DNA of 64,000 nucleotides, from positions 186,001 to 250,000 of the forward strand of contig QORU01000002.1 of the NCBI GenBank assembly GCA_003574785.1, written 5' to 3'. The stretch is from Taklimakanibacter deserti (GTDB lineage Bacteria; Pseudomonadota; Alphaproteobacteria; Rhizobiales; Aestuariivirgaceae). The notes beneath the pieces are model-generated. The model had not been told where the DNA came from and ran no database searches. It saw only the letters and a program-made list of their open reading frames with translations. Made by a program: the position numbers and the translations under genes. Below are positions 43,433 through 51,212 of this stretch, piece after piece (position 1 is the stretch's first letter; the number at the start of each line of letters is the position of its first letter).

Positions 43433-43929
43433 TGCCTGACCGACGAGACTGTCTTCGCAGCATCCCTCCCCGCTCGGGGAGGGATGCACGATGTTCCCTG
43501 ACCCGGCGCGCGATGCTTGGCGTCATCGCGCTTGCCGGCTTCGGCATTCCTGCGCAGGCGGCAGAGCCCCTCACCTTCGATGAGCTCTATGCCGTGCAAG
43601 GCGTGCTCGGGCTCAAATTCACTGAAAAGGTCAAGACGCTCGCGGGCCAACCGGTCACGATGAAAGGCTTCATGGCTCCGCCTCTCAAGGCGGAGGCGAA
43701 ATTCTTCGTGCTCACCGAGATCCCGATGGCGCTCTGTCCTTTCTGCTCCTCCGATGCCGACTGGCCGGACAATATCGTCGTCGTCTATCTCGACGAGAAA
43801 CAGACTTTCGTCCAGGCCAATGCGCCGATCGAGGTCGAAGGCACGCTCGACTATGGCTCCTGGACCGACCCCGAGACGGGATTCGTCAGCCTCTTGCGCC
43901 TGCGCCACGCCCAGTTCCAGACCGTCTGA
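43432..43929 (+). CDS. DUF3299-like exported protein
   Basis: 165 residues from the ATG at 43432 that overlaps the phosphatase stop. A Tat- or Sec-like signal, LTRRAMLGVIALAGFGIPAQ, is cleaved about residue 45, after an unusually long N-terminal region that includes a 12-base hairpin in the mRNA. The mature part has GQPVTMKGFMAPPLKAEAKF, a Cys-rich IPMALCPFCSSDADWP motif and IEVEGTLDYGSW, an OB-like pattern seen in DUF3299. The CPFC pair may bind metal. The start may instead be near 43513 (MLGV), which would still keep most of the signal. Adjacent ATPase and FtsX-type genes follow. Confidence 0.75.
   Translation: MPDRRDCLRSIPPRSGRDARCSLTRRAMLGVIALAGFGIPAQAAEPLTFDELYAVQGVLGLKFTEKVKTLAGQPVTMKGFMAPPLKAEAKFFVLTEIPMALCPFCSSDADWPDNIVVVYLDEKQTFVQANAPIEVEGTLDYGSWTDPETGFVSLLRLRHAQFQTV
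43460..43487 (+). repeat. Perfect 12-base hairpin at the start of the DUF3299-like gene
   Basis: GCATCCCTCCCC-GCTC-GGGGAGGGATGC. It resembles the GGGAGGG-type arms of rhizobial intergenic palindromes. If the DUF3299-like gene starts at 43432 the hairpin is translated; if it starts later it is intergenic. It has no T-run. Confidence 0.7.
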
Positions 43930-43936
43930 GCCCCTG

Positions 43937-44623
43937 ATGCTGCCGCTCAGCCTCGACAATGTCGCCGTCTCCTATCCGGGCCTCGCCGCCTCGGCCCTCG
44001 ATATTCCAGCGCTGCGGATCGAGGCCGAGGAATGCGTCGCCGTCACCGGCCCATCGGGATCGGGGAAGACGACCTTCGTCAATGTCATCACCGGCCTCGC
44101 GCGTCCCGACCAAGGCCGCGTGCTCTGGGGCACGCAAGACATCGCGGCGCTCTCGGAATCGAGGCGCGACCGCTTCCGGGCAGAGACGATCGGCCTCGTC
44201 CTGCAGGAATTCCACCTGTTTCCCGGCCTCTGCGCCCTCGACAACGTCCTCTTGCCGGCGCGCCTGCGCCGCGTGGCGTCCGCGGCCACGGTCCGGCAAG
44301 CCGCCACCCTCCTCGAGCGCGTCGGCATAGCGCGTCACCGCCAGCCGATCGAAACCATGTCGCGCGGCGAGATGCAGCGCGTCGCGGTGGCGCGCGCCTT
44401 GCTGCGCCAGCCGAAGGTGCTGATCGCCGACGAGCCGACGGCCAGCCTCGATCCCGACAATGGCGGCGAGGTCATCGACCTCCTTCTGTCGCTTGCCCGT
44501 GAGACCGGCGCCACGCTGATTGCCGTCTCGCATGACGAAAGGCTCATCCAGCGGATGGATCGCGCGCTTCGGCTTGCCGCCGGCCGGCTCGGCGGCGGCA
44601 ACAAAGCGAGCCTTGCCGCATGA
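43937..44623 (+). CDS. ABC transporter ATP-binding protein (LolD/MacB-like)
   Basis: 228 residues. Walker A is GPSGSGKTTFVNVI, the Q-loop is LVLQEFHLFPGLCALDNVLL, the signature is altered to TMSRGEMQRVAVARALL, and Walker B is KVLIADEPTASLDPDNGGE. This is the class that drives FtsX-type permeases (LolD, MacB, YtrE). It lies 7 bases after the DUF3299-like gene and overlaps the permease by 4. Together with them it resembles, to my recollection, the Zur-controlled PA4063-PA4066 set of Pseudomonas aeruginosa. Confidence 0.92.
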   Translation: MLPLSLDNVAVSYPGLAASALDIPALRIEAEECVAVTGPSGSGKTTFVNVITGLARPDQGRVLWGTQDIAALSESRRDRFRAETIGLVLQEFHLFPGLCALDNVLLPARLRRVASAATVRQAATLLERVGIARHRQPIETMSRGEMQRVAVARALLRQPKVLIADEPTASLDPDNGGEVIDLLLSLARETGATLIAVSHDERLIQRMDRALRLAAGRLGGGNKASLAA

Positions 44624-45816
44624 TGCGCTTCGTCCTCGCCGATCTGAAACGCCTCTGGCCGGCAGCGCTCGTCATCGTCTGCCTCGTCGGCCTCGCCTCG
44701 GCGCTCAGCATCGGCGTCACGCTGCAGGAACGCGCACTCCGGCTCGGCAGCGCCCGTGCCGCCGACAAATTCGATCTCGTCATCGGTGCGGCGGGCAGCG
44801 AGACGCAGCTCGTCCTCTCCTCCGTCTTCCTGCAAGCGGCACCACTGCCGCTCTTGCCCGGTGACGTCTTGACGAAGCTCCGGCAGGATCCGCGCGTGGC
44901 TTTCGCGGCGCCGATCGGCTTCGGCGATTCCTATGAAACCTATCCGATCGTCGGATCGACGCCCGAGCTTCTCGGCGCTTTGACCAACGGGATCGAGGGG
45001 CGCGCGCCCAGCGCCTTGCATGATGCAGTCATCGGCGCATCGGTCGAACTGCCTCTCGGCCAATCCTTCGCGCCGATCCATGGCCTCGCCGGCAATGCCG
45101 GACCGGTTCACACCGACTTCACCTACAAGGTCGTAGGCCGGATGGCGTCCGGCGGAACCGCCTGGGACCGCGCCATCATCGTGCCGATCGAAGCGGTCTG
45201 GGCGGTGCACGGCCTGCATGCTGAGGGCCATGATGCGCCTGTCGTTCCGGGACTTCTCGACGGATCGGTCACCGGCAAGCTCCCCGGCGTTCCGGCCATC
45301 CTGGTGAAGCCCAAGACCATCGCCGACGCTTACAGGCTGCGCGGCGAGTATCGTGGCGATGCGACCATGGCGGTTTTCCCGGGCGAGGTCCTGACCCGGC
45401 TCTATGCGACGCTCGGCGATGCACGCGCCGCCATGAGCTTGATCGCGCTGGCGAGCCAAGGCCTCGTCGCCGCGGCGATCGCCCTCATCGCCATCGCGCA
45501 TGTGAACCAGCGCCGCCGCCAGATCGGCGCGCTGCGCGCTTTCGGTGCGCCGAGAAGTGCAATCTTCGGCATCGTATGGAGCGAGCTCATCCTCCTGATG
45601 GCGGTCGGTATCGCCTTGGGCTTCCTCATCGGCTGGATCGCGGTCAGGACTCTGTCGGCCGTCTTCACCGCGCAAAATGGCGTGGTCCTGCCGGTCGAAT
45701 TCGCGTTGAGCGATCTGGGCCTTGCCGCAGCGCTCATCCTGGGCGCTGCGGTGATCGCCTCGATCCCGGCTGCTCTCGCTTTTCGCGAACCGGCGGCAGC
45801 AGCCCTGCGGAGCTGA
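44620..45816 (+). CDS. FtsX-like ABC permease (MacB_PCD type)
   Basis: 398 residues. An N-terminal helix, LWPAALVIVCLVGLASALSI, is followed by a large periplasmic domain (about 35-260) and three C-terminal helices: MSLIALASQGLVAAAIALIA, IVWSELILLMAVGIALGFLI, and AAALILGAAVIASIPAALAF. The cytoplasmic coupling segment has IGALRAFGAPRSAIFGIV, as in FtsX/LolC. Such permeases move signals or extract envelope molecules instead of pumping across the inner membrane. It overlaps the ATPase gene by four bases. It is the last gene of the alkaline-phosphatase-led cluster. Confidence 0.92.
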   Translation: MMRFVLADLKRLWPAALVIVCLVGLASALSIGVTLQERALRLGSARAADKFDLVIGAAGSETQLVLSSVFLQAAPLPLLPGDVLTKLRQDPRVAFAAPIGFGDSYETYPIVGSTPELLGALTNGIEGRAPSALHDAVIGASVELPLGQSFAPIHGLAGNAGPVHTDFTYKVVGRMASGGTAWDRAIIVPIEAVWAVHGLHAEGHDAPVVPGLLDGSVTGKLPGVPAILVKPKTIADAYRLRGEYRGDATMAVFPGEVLTRLYATLGDARAAMSLIALASQGLVAAAIALIAIAHVNQRRRQIGALRAFGAPRSAIFGIVWSELILLMAVGIALGFLIGWIAVRTLSAVFTAQNGVVLPVEFALSDLGLAAALILGAAVIASIPAALAFREPAAAALRS

Positions 45817-45819
45817 CGC

Positions 45820-46065
45820 TTAAACGAGCTTCACGCTGATGCCGGCCAGGAGCCGCGCGGCCATGCCGCCGGACGGCGGCACACGCGCCGGATCGAAACG
45901 CTCCGGCATGGCATGATCGGCAGAGAGCAGTGCTACGCCCGCCGCATGCGGCAGGCTCGACTGCATCTCGGCAAAGAGCTTCTCGGTGCGGGTCGCCGCG
46001 ATGCCGAGAGCGAGGACCAGCCCGAGAAAGGTCTGGAGTTTGCTGCGGGCAACGAGGCGGAACAT
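45820..46065 (-). CDS. Small hypothetical protein with one membrane segment
   Basis: 81 residues. A hydrophobic segment, LQTFLGLVLALGIAATRTE, follows the basic start MFRLVARSK; the remainder includes AEMQSSLPHAAGVALLSADH and ends SVKLV. AAAGGA is about 11 bases upstream, which is a little far. No family is recognised. It converges on the FtsX-type gene with three bases between. It could be real or a chance frame; amino acid composition is slightly in favour. Confidence 0.45.
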   Translation of the reverse strand: MFRLVARSKLQTFLGLVLALGIAATRTEKLFAEMQSSLPHAAGVALLSADHAMPERFDPARVPPSGGMAARLLAGISVKLV

Positions 46066-46388
46066 GGCGAAGGCGTCCTTTGCGATGAATTGATCGATGC
46101 GGGAAGATGCGCCATCACAGCTGTATGAAGACTGAGAAGTCCGTTAAGCCCGCGTTCAGCTTCGGATCGCACCGACCGCGCCACTTACAACCCATTGAAT
46201 ATGTTTATATATTATCGACAAGGCTTGGCCCTCCGGCGCAGCGGAAGAACTTCAGTGGGAAACCCTCGGTCCCGACTTGACTCTACGGCAATCGATCCCT
46301 TTCCTGTCATGCACATTTCGCCCCGCCGCCAATGAGTCGTGGGAGCGCCCAGCGGGGTTCAAAACGCGCTTCCCGGAGGGGACGTACG
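46066..46388. other. Intergenic region upstream of the Amt-like gene
   Basis: An AT-rich patch inside high-GC DNA holds TTACAA (46185-46190), 17 bases, TATATT (46208-46213): a likely sigma-70 promoter for the Amt-like gene, leaving a leader of about 170 bases. I saw no sigma-54 site with correct spacing, though nitrogen control would be expected. Nothing else is apparent. Confidence 0.4.
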
Positions 46389-47783
46389 ATGGGCGACAAT
46401 CTCACTTCGCTGACCGTTATCTTCACGGAGTTCTACTACTGGGTGACGATCGTCATCATGTTTCTGATTCATGTCGGCTTCTGTCTTTACGAAGTCGGCG
46501 TGTCGCGACGACGCAACCATCTCAAGACGCTGATGAAGAACACAATGGCGATCCCGCTGGTGACCGTCACTTTCTATTTCTTCGGCTGGTACATCTATTT
46601 CGCCTTTCCGAACGGTCCCGGCTTCACCGGCGGCATGACGGCGGCACCCTGGGCAACACCCTGGAGCCCCCTGATGGCGACACATCTTTCCGGACCGACG
46701 CCGGATAGCGGCGTGGATGCGGCGATGGCGGGCCTGTGGCACCGTCTCAACGGCGTGTTCTGGGGTGCCTTCCTGCTCTTCTCGATCACCACCGCTTCGA
46801 TCATCTCGGGCGCCATCATCGAGCGCGTACGCTCCGGCGCCTTCTGGCTCGTCGCGGTACTGATCGGCTCGGTGATGTGGATCCTCGATGCCGCCTGGGG
46901 GTGGCATCCGCTCGGCTGGATGGTCAAGCTCCTTGGCTATCACGACGCCTATGCGTCCGGTGTCGTGCATGCCATCGCGGGAGGGGCCGCGCTCGCCATG
47001 CTGATCGTGCTTGGACCAAGGCTCGGAAAATTCCGTGCCGACGGCACGCCGCGCGATATCCCGCCGCACAATACGTGGCTCGTCGCGATAGGCCTGCTGA
47101 TGATCTATACCGGCTTCTGGGGCTTCTATGCCGCCTGCAACATCCCGATCATCAGTCCGACGACCATCGCCGGGCAGATCAGCGGTGCGACCTGGACGGC
47201 AACGAACATCTACTTGGCGCCGACGACACTTTCCGCCATCACCTTCAATTTCCTGATGTCGCTCTCGGGCGGCATGATGGCGGGCTACATCTTCTCCAAG
47301 GGTGATCCCTTCTGGACCTTCTCGGCGGGCTTGTGCGGCATCATCGGCGCCTCGGCGGGCAATGATCTCTATCACCCGATCCAGGCCATGCTGATTGGCG
47401 CGATCGTGCCGACCATCGCTTACAAGCTGCACAACTATGTCGAGCGGCGCTACGGACTCGATGACGCGGTCGGCGCCGTGGCGGTCCATGGCTATGGCGG
47501 GTTCCTCGGTGTGGTGATCGCCGGCATCATGCTATGGGGCACGCCCTCTTCGCCCTATGAAGGCTTCGCCACCATTACGCCGTGGGGCAATCTCATCGGC
47601 GCGGTGATCATGGTGTGCTTGGGCTTCGTACCGACCTTCATCCTGGCCAAGATCCTCGAAAGCGCCGGACTTCTGCGGGTACCGGCGAAGGTCGAGCTCG
47701 AGGGTCTCGATTTCGCGAACAATCAAGCTTACGAGGCCGCGCTTCGAGATGTGGCGGCGGCGGAGCGAGCGATGATCAAGTAA
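46389..47783 (+). CDS. Amt/Mep/Rh-family ammonium transporter-like protein
   Basis: 464 residues with about 11 membrane helices. Family landmarks are SIISGAIIERVRSGAFWLVA, an Asp (about 186) eight residues before the first pore His (about 194) in HDAYASGVVHAIAGG, and the second pore His (about 368) in AVAVHGYGGFLG. The twin-His pore is therefore kept. Unusual traits are a long Pro/Gly-rich loop (residues 73-118) and the absence of an adjacent glnK; normal amtB is paired with it. GGAGGGG lies 7 bases before the ATG. It heads a block of small membrane protein genes and an APC permease, so it may move ammonium or an amine as part of a larger complex. Confidence 0.88.
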   Translation: MGDNLTSLTVIFTEFYYWVTIVIMFLIHVGFCLYEVGVSRRRNHLKTLMKNTMAIPLVTVTFYFFGWYIYFAFPNGPGFTGGMTAAPWATPWSPLMATHLSGPTPDSGVDAAMAGLWHRLNGVFWGAFLLFSITTASIISGAIIERVRSGAFWLVAVLIGSVMWILDAAWGWHPLGWMVKLLGYHDAYASGVVHAIAGGAALAMLIVLGPRLGKFRADGTPRDIPPHNTWLVAIGLLMIYTGFWGFYAACNIPIISPTTIAGQISGATWTATNIYLAPTTLSAITFNFLMSLSGGMMAGYIFSKGDPFWTFSAGLCGIIGASAGNDLYHPIQAMLIGAIVPTIAYKLHNYVERRYGLDDAVGAVAVHGYGGFLGVVIAGIMLWGTPSSPYEGFATITPWGNLIGAVIMVCLGFVPTFILAKILESAGLLRVPAKVELEGLDFANNQAYEAALRDVAAAERAMIK

Positions 47784-47795
47784 CAGGAGCGACAT

Positions 47796-48014
47796 ATGTC
47801 TACCAATGGAATGACCAGTTGGGCTGTCGATCTCGCCAATGTGGGCGCCATCTATCCTTTCCAGGGGCTCGAGGTCTTGTTCGTGATCCTGGGGCTGGCC
47901 TTCTGGATCGGCTGGCACGTTCTGCAGACCCGCCAGGAAACGGCCGAGTTCAACCAGGACCTCAATGCCGATCCGCGCGGCGAGGAGACGAAAAAGGCAA
48001 TAGATAGATACTGA
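47796..48014 (+). CDS. Small single-span membrane protein of the Amt-like cluster
   Basis: 72 residues. The N-terminus WAVDLANVGAIYPFQGLEVL is followed by the helix FVILGLAFWIGWHVLQTRQE and a charged C-terminal tail (AEFNQDLNADPRGEETKKAI). AGGAG lies 7 bases before the ATG, and it begins 12 bases after the Amt-like stop, so they are cotranscribed and it may be a subunit of it. No known family is recognised. An imperfect terminator follows. Confidence 0.75.
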   Translation: MSTNGMTSWAVDLANVGAIYPFQGLEVLFVILGLAFWIGWHVLQTRQETAEFNQDLNADPRGEETKKAIDRY

Positions 48015-48063
48015 TACGAGGCGTCTCCGCTTCCGTTCCGATTAAATTGCTGCGAAAGGCGTT

Positions 48064-48097
48064 AACCGGTCTTGACTTTCGTCAAAGGCCGGTTTTT
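48064..48097 (+). terminator. Imperfect terminator / attenuator inside the cluster
   Basis: AACCGG-T-CTTGAC, TTTC loop, GTCAAAGG-CCGGTT then TTTTCC. The stem has a bulge. It separates the Amt-like plus 72-residue pair from the next four genes. It may end transcription or only dampen it. Confidence 0.65.
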
Positions 48098-48189
48098 CCT
48101 GTGAGATAACAATTTTGCCCCGTAAGCAACGAATCGGAGGGGGCGGACGCGCTTAGCGGGGACAACGCAGCGCCCTTGGGAGGAACCAA

Positions 48190-48480
48190 ATGGCTGACCT
48201 CAATCAGAGGATTGAGGCCATGTACCGTAGTGATTGTCGCGGTGCATGGGCCCTCATCGCGATCCTGTGGATCGTCATTCTCTTCGTGCTGTTCATGACT
48301 TGGCCGTACATACCCGACAACACCATTCGCATCGTGGTGCTGATCGGCGCGGCCGCCATCCTCATCTTCAACACCGCCGCCATCGCCGCCATGGTCAAGC
48401 ACTATGCCGAGGACAAGGAGTTCATCTACGGCCTCGACATCAAGCATCTCGACGCCATGCGCAAGCAAGGCCGGCTGTAG
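48190..48480 (+). CDS. Small two-span membrane protein of the Amt-like cluster
   Basis: 96 residues. A cytoplasmic helix MADLNQRIEAMYRSDCRGA leads into ALIAILWIVILFVLFMTW, a short PYIPDN loop, and a second helix IRIVVLIGAAAILIFNTAAI, with a charged tail (KHYAEDKEFIYGLDIKHLDA). GGGAGGA lies 6 bases before the ATG. This topology (2 TM, short loop) is common in accessory subunits of transporters and of oxidases, but no family is recognised. Confidence 0.75.
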   Translation: MADLNQRIEAMYRSDCRGAWALIAILWIVILFVLFMTWPYIPDNTIRIVVLIGAAAILIFNTAAIAAMVKHYAEDKEFIYGLDIKHLDAMRKQGRL

Positions 48481-48491
48481 GGGAGGACACA

Positions 48492-48872
48492 ATGGCAAAA
48501 TACATACCACCCGAACAAAACAAGGCGTTGCAATTCGTCGATGTGATCTTCCTCCTGGTTGCGATTTTCGTAGCGCTCTGGCTGCCGCTCAAGCTCGGCC
48601 TTGCTGGTGCCGCCAAAGCCATCGACAAGATCGAAAGCCCGACCTGGGAGCTGCTGGGGCAGAATCCCACCATGGTGTCGATCTGGGAGAAGCTCGGCTA
48701 CACGCCCGAGACCGCGCATGACATCATACAAAACCGCTTCCACTACAATATCGACTGGATCAGCCTCATCCTGATGGCTGCGGTTCTCATCGGCTACTAC
48801 GTCTTTCTCTTTCGCGCTTCCGACAAGGAATATCGCGAAGTGATCGCCGAGAAATTCGGCGACCGGAAATAG
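48492..48872 (+). CDS. Two-span membrane protein with ~60-residue external loop
   Basis: 126 residues. Membrane segments are VDVIFLLVAIFVALWLPLKL and WISLILMAAVLIGYYVFLFR, separated by a loop of about 60 residues with AAKAIDKIESPTWELLGQNP and IWEKLGYTPETAHDIIQNRF. Both ends are polar; the C-tail is ASDKEYREVIAEKFGDRK. GGAGGA lies 6 bases before the ATG, 11 bases after the previous stop. The aromatic loop could contact a periplasmic partner or substrate. No family is recognised. Confidence 0.75.
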   Translation: MAKYIPPEQNKALQFVDVIFLLVAIFVALWLPLKLGLAGAAKAIDKIESPTWELLGQNPTMVSIWEKLGYTPETAHDIIQNRFHYNIDWISLILMAAVLIGYYVFLFRASDKEYREVIAEKFGDRK

Positions 48873-48881
48873 GAGCGGCTC

Positions 48882-49043
48882 ATGTGGTTCACACTTTCAT
48901 ATATCGCCTGGGCAATCTCGGCCGCTCTCGTGCTGTGGATGGCCTATGACTGGTTCAAGACGGACTCGACCTATAGCGAGGATCAACTGACCTCCTCGCG
49001 TGAGGGTGAGATCGAAGCCGTCCAAGAAAAGCACAAGGTCTGA
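48882..49043 (+). CDS. 53-residue single-span membrane protein of the Amt-like cluster
   Basis: The frame starts nine bases after the 126-residue protein's stop, with AGGAGCGG just before the ATG, and ends 10 bases before the APC permease. The helix FTLSYIAWAISAALVLWMAY is followed by a polar tail, DWFKTDSTYSEDQLTSSREG then EIEAVQEKHKV. Size, spacing and composition are like those of its neighbours, so it is probably real. Short genes of this kind are easily missed by automatic annotation. Confidence 0.75.
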   Translation: MWFTLSYIAWAISAALVLWMAYDWFKTDSTYSEDQLTSSREGEIEAVQEKHKV

Positions 49044-49053
49044 GGGGGAAGCC

Positions 49054-50463
49054 ATGGCAGAAGCAGCTCAAGCCACCGCTACGGCAACTCCCTCCAGCGG
49101 GCAGCGCATCTCGCTGCTCCGGGTGCTCGGCCCCGCCCATGTCTGGGCGCTCGGAGTCGGCATCGTTCTCGTCGGCGAATTCACCGGCTGGAACTTCTCG
49201 GCCGACAAGGGCGGCGCGCTCGCCGCCCTCATCACCTGCTGGTTCGTCGGACTGCTCTACACTTCCGTCGCCATGATCGATTCCGAAGTGACCTCGACGG
49301 TCGCGGCGGCCGGCGGCCAATATGCGCAGGCTAAGCACATCGTCGGCCCGCTGATGGCCTTCAATGTCGCGCTCTATCTCGTCTTCGCCTATACGATGCT
49401 GGAAGTCTCCGACGCGATCCTGGTCGGCGACCTCATGACCACGGTGGCGGCGACCGAGGGCCTGACACGACACGCCTTCGTCGTGCTCGTCATCGTCGTC
49501 TTCGCCTGGCTCAACTACCGCGGCGTGCTGATGACGCTCAATGTCAACTTCATCATCACGGCGCTCGCCTATCTGTCGATCATCATCCTGTTCTTCTCGG
49601 TGCAGCCCTGGAGCCAAGGCGCTGTCCTCAAGCTCGGAGAGCTGGTTACGCCGCAAAACGCCCTGCCCTATGGCTGGATCGGCGTCATTGCCGCCTTCCA
49701 GTTCGCCATCTGGTACTATCTGGGGATCGAAGGGACGACACAGGCGGCCGAAGAGGTTCGCTCGCCGTCCCGTGCGCTTCCCTATGGCACGATGGCGGGC
49801 ATCATCACGCTGCTCATCGCCGCTGCCCTCACCTGGTATGTCTGCGCCAGCCTGCTGCCCTGGGAATATCTGGGCTTCACCTTCTTCCCGCTCTTTGACG
49901 CCGCGCGCGTCACGGGAAGCCCGACGCTCGAATTCCTCTTGTTCTGGGGAACGGTGCTGTCGGCAGTGGCCTCGGCCAATGGCTGCATCAACGATGCGGC
50001 ACGCGCCTGGTTCTCGCTCGGCCGCGACCGCTATCTGCCGGCATGGTTTTCGGCGGTGCATCCCACCTATCGCACACCCTATCGGTCGATCCTGTTCCTG
50101 CTGCCGATCGCCCTGGCTTTCGCCTTCATCGCGGACCTCAACCAGGCGATCACCTTCTCGATCCTGTCGGGCGTGCTGCAATATACCTTCATGAGCATAA
50201 ATATCGTGATGTTCCGCAACAAGTGGCCCTTGGGCTCGATCCGGCGCGGCTATACCCATCCGTTCCACCCGATCCCGGCGCTCTGCCTGTTCGTGCTGTG
50301 CGTGGTTACTTTCTTCGCCATCTTCTTAGGGTTCGGATCGCAGCTCATCGCGATGGTGCTCTTCTATGTCATCGTGTCGCTGTGGTTCCACTTCTACCGC
50401 TACAAATTCGTGCGGCGCGGCGACCAGTTCACGATGCCGTGGCCGAAACCGCAAGGCTATTGA
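49054..50463 (+). CDS. APC superfamily permease (ethanolamine/amino-acid permease-like)
   Basis: 469 residues, about 12 membrane helices. The unwound helix-1 region reads GIVLVGEFTGWNFSADKGG, similar to ethanolamine permeases. QFAIWYYLGIEGTTQAAEEV plus RSPSRALPYGTMAGI is the typical helix-6 and following loop of APC proteins. The N-terminal tail is Ala/Thr-rich. Likely substrates are amines or amino acids. GAGGGGGAAGCC precedes the ATG. It closes the cluster that starts with the Amt-like gene; a perfect 12-base hairpin follows the stop. Confidence 0.9.
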   Translation: MAEAAQATATATPSSGQRISLLRVLGPAHVWALGVGIVLVGEFTGWNFSADKGGALAALITCWFVGLLYTSVAMIDSEVTSTVAAAGGQYAQAKHIVGPLMAFNVALYLVFAYTMLEVSDAILVGDLMTTVAATEGLTRHAFVVLVIVVFAWLNYRGVLMTLNVNFIITALAYLSIIILFFSVQPWSQGAVLKLGELVTPQNALPYGWIGVIAAFQFAIWYYLGIEGTTQAAEEVRSPSRALPYGTMAGIITLLIAAALTWYVCASLLPWEYLGFTFFPLFDAARVTGSPTLEFLLFWGTVLSAVASANGCINDAARAWFSLGRDRYLPAWFSAVHPTYRTPYRSILFLLPIALAFAFIADLNQAITFSILSGVLQYTFMSINIVMFRNKWPLGSIRRGYTHPFHPIPALCLFVLCVVTFFAIFLGFGSQLIAMVLFYVIVSLWFHFYRYKFVRRGDQFTMPWPKPQGY

Positions 50464-50486
50464 GCCCGGCCACAACCGCGAGAGAC

Positions 50487-50517
50487 ATATGGCCCGCCGG
50501 ACAAAGGCGGGCCATAT
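50487..50517 (+). terminator. Stem-loop after the APC permease gene
   Basis: ATATGGCCCGCC, 7-base loop, GGCGGGCCATAT: perfect 12-base stem starting 24 bases after the stop, without a T-run. Its right arm covers the likely ribosome site of the 50526 gene, so it may also regulate that start. Confidence 0.55.
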
Positions 50518-50525
50518 TCGTTGCG

Positions 50526-51212
50526 ATGTTCGAAACCCTCACCACCCTCCTCGGCATTGCCGCCGCCATCGGCCTCGCGATCCATCTCGCGATCAAGCTG
50601 CGCCGGGCTGCTGAGAAGCGCGCCGCAGCGCCCGACCTCCTTTTCGCGAAGATCAAGCCCCTCATCGAAAATGCCCGCTATGAGGGTGAAAGCGGGGTCG
50701 GCTATCCCCAACTCGTCGGCCGCTACCGCGACCTCCCGGTCAGGCTTTATCCCGTCATCGACACGCTTGCCATCCGCAAGCTGCCTTCCCTGTGGCTCCT
50801 CGTCACCATTCCCGAAGCGCTGCCGGTCAGGGCCACCTTCGATCTCATGATGCGCCCAGCCGGACCCACTACCTTCTCGAATTTCGATCACCTGCCGGTA
50901 ACCCTCGATTCCCTGCCCGACCTGCCGAACTATGCAGTGGTGCGCACGGATGACCCTGAGCATGTGCTGCCGCATCATGTGGTGGCGCCGCATCTCGATA
51001 TCTTCGGGGATCCGCATGCCAAGGAACTCCTGATCACGCCCAAGGGCCTGCGTTTCGTCTGGCAGGTGGCGGAAGCCGATCGCGCCCGCTATGGCGTCTT
51101 CCGGCAGGCGGAATTCGGTACGGTGGAGCTCGATCCATACCTCGTGAGCAGCCTGCTCGACCGGCTCATCGCCTTGCGCACATCCATCCTCGATTGGGCC
51201 CAACCCGCATGA
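50526..51212 (+). CDS. Membrane-anchored hypothetical protein
   Basis: 228 residues. An N-terminal helix, LTTLLGIAAAIGLAIHLAIK, anchors a soluble domain with a regular pattern: YPQLVGRYRDLPVRLYPVID, LPSLWLLVTIPEALPVRATF, LDIFGDPHAKELLITPKGLR. The domain looks like an alpha/beta fold but I do not recognise the family. The only plausible start has its ribosome site (AAAGGCGGG) inside the preceding hairpin. Its stop overlaps the start of the next gene (ATGA), so the two are coupled. Confidence 0.78.
   Translation: MFETLTTLLGIAAAIGLAIHLAIKLRRAAEKRAAAPDLLFAKIKPLIENARYEGESGVGYPQLVGRYRDLPVRLYPVIDTLAIRKLPSLWLLVTIPEALPVRATFDLMMRPAGPTTFSNFDHLPVTLDSLPDLPNYAVVRTDDPEHVLPHHVVAPHLDIFGDPHAKELLITPKGLRFVWQVAEADRARYGVFRQAEFGTVELDPYLVSSLLDRLIALRTSILDWAQPA

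Noticed and set aside
41786..43489. A 567-codon minus-strand frame opposite the alkaline phosphatase.
   Set aside because: Shadow of a well-supported gene; composition typical of antisense frames.
46226..46250. Sigma-54-like TGGCCC...GCGC upstream of the Amt-like gene.
   Set aside because: The GG and GC are one base too close for sigma-54 spacing, and the -12 half lacks the TTGC pattern.
48955..50268. A 437-codon minus-strand frame opposite the APC permease.
   Set aside because: Antisense shadow of a membrane protein gene, very charged and low in complexity.
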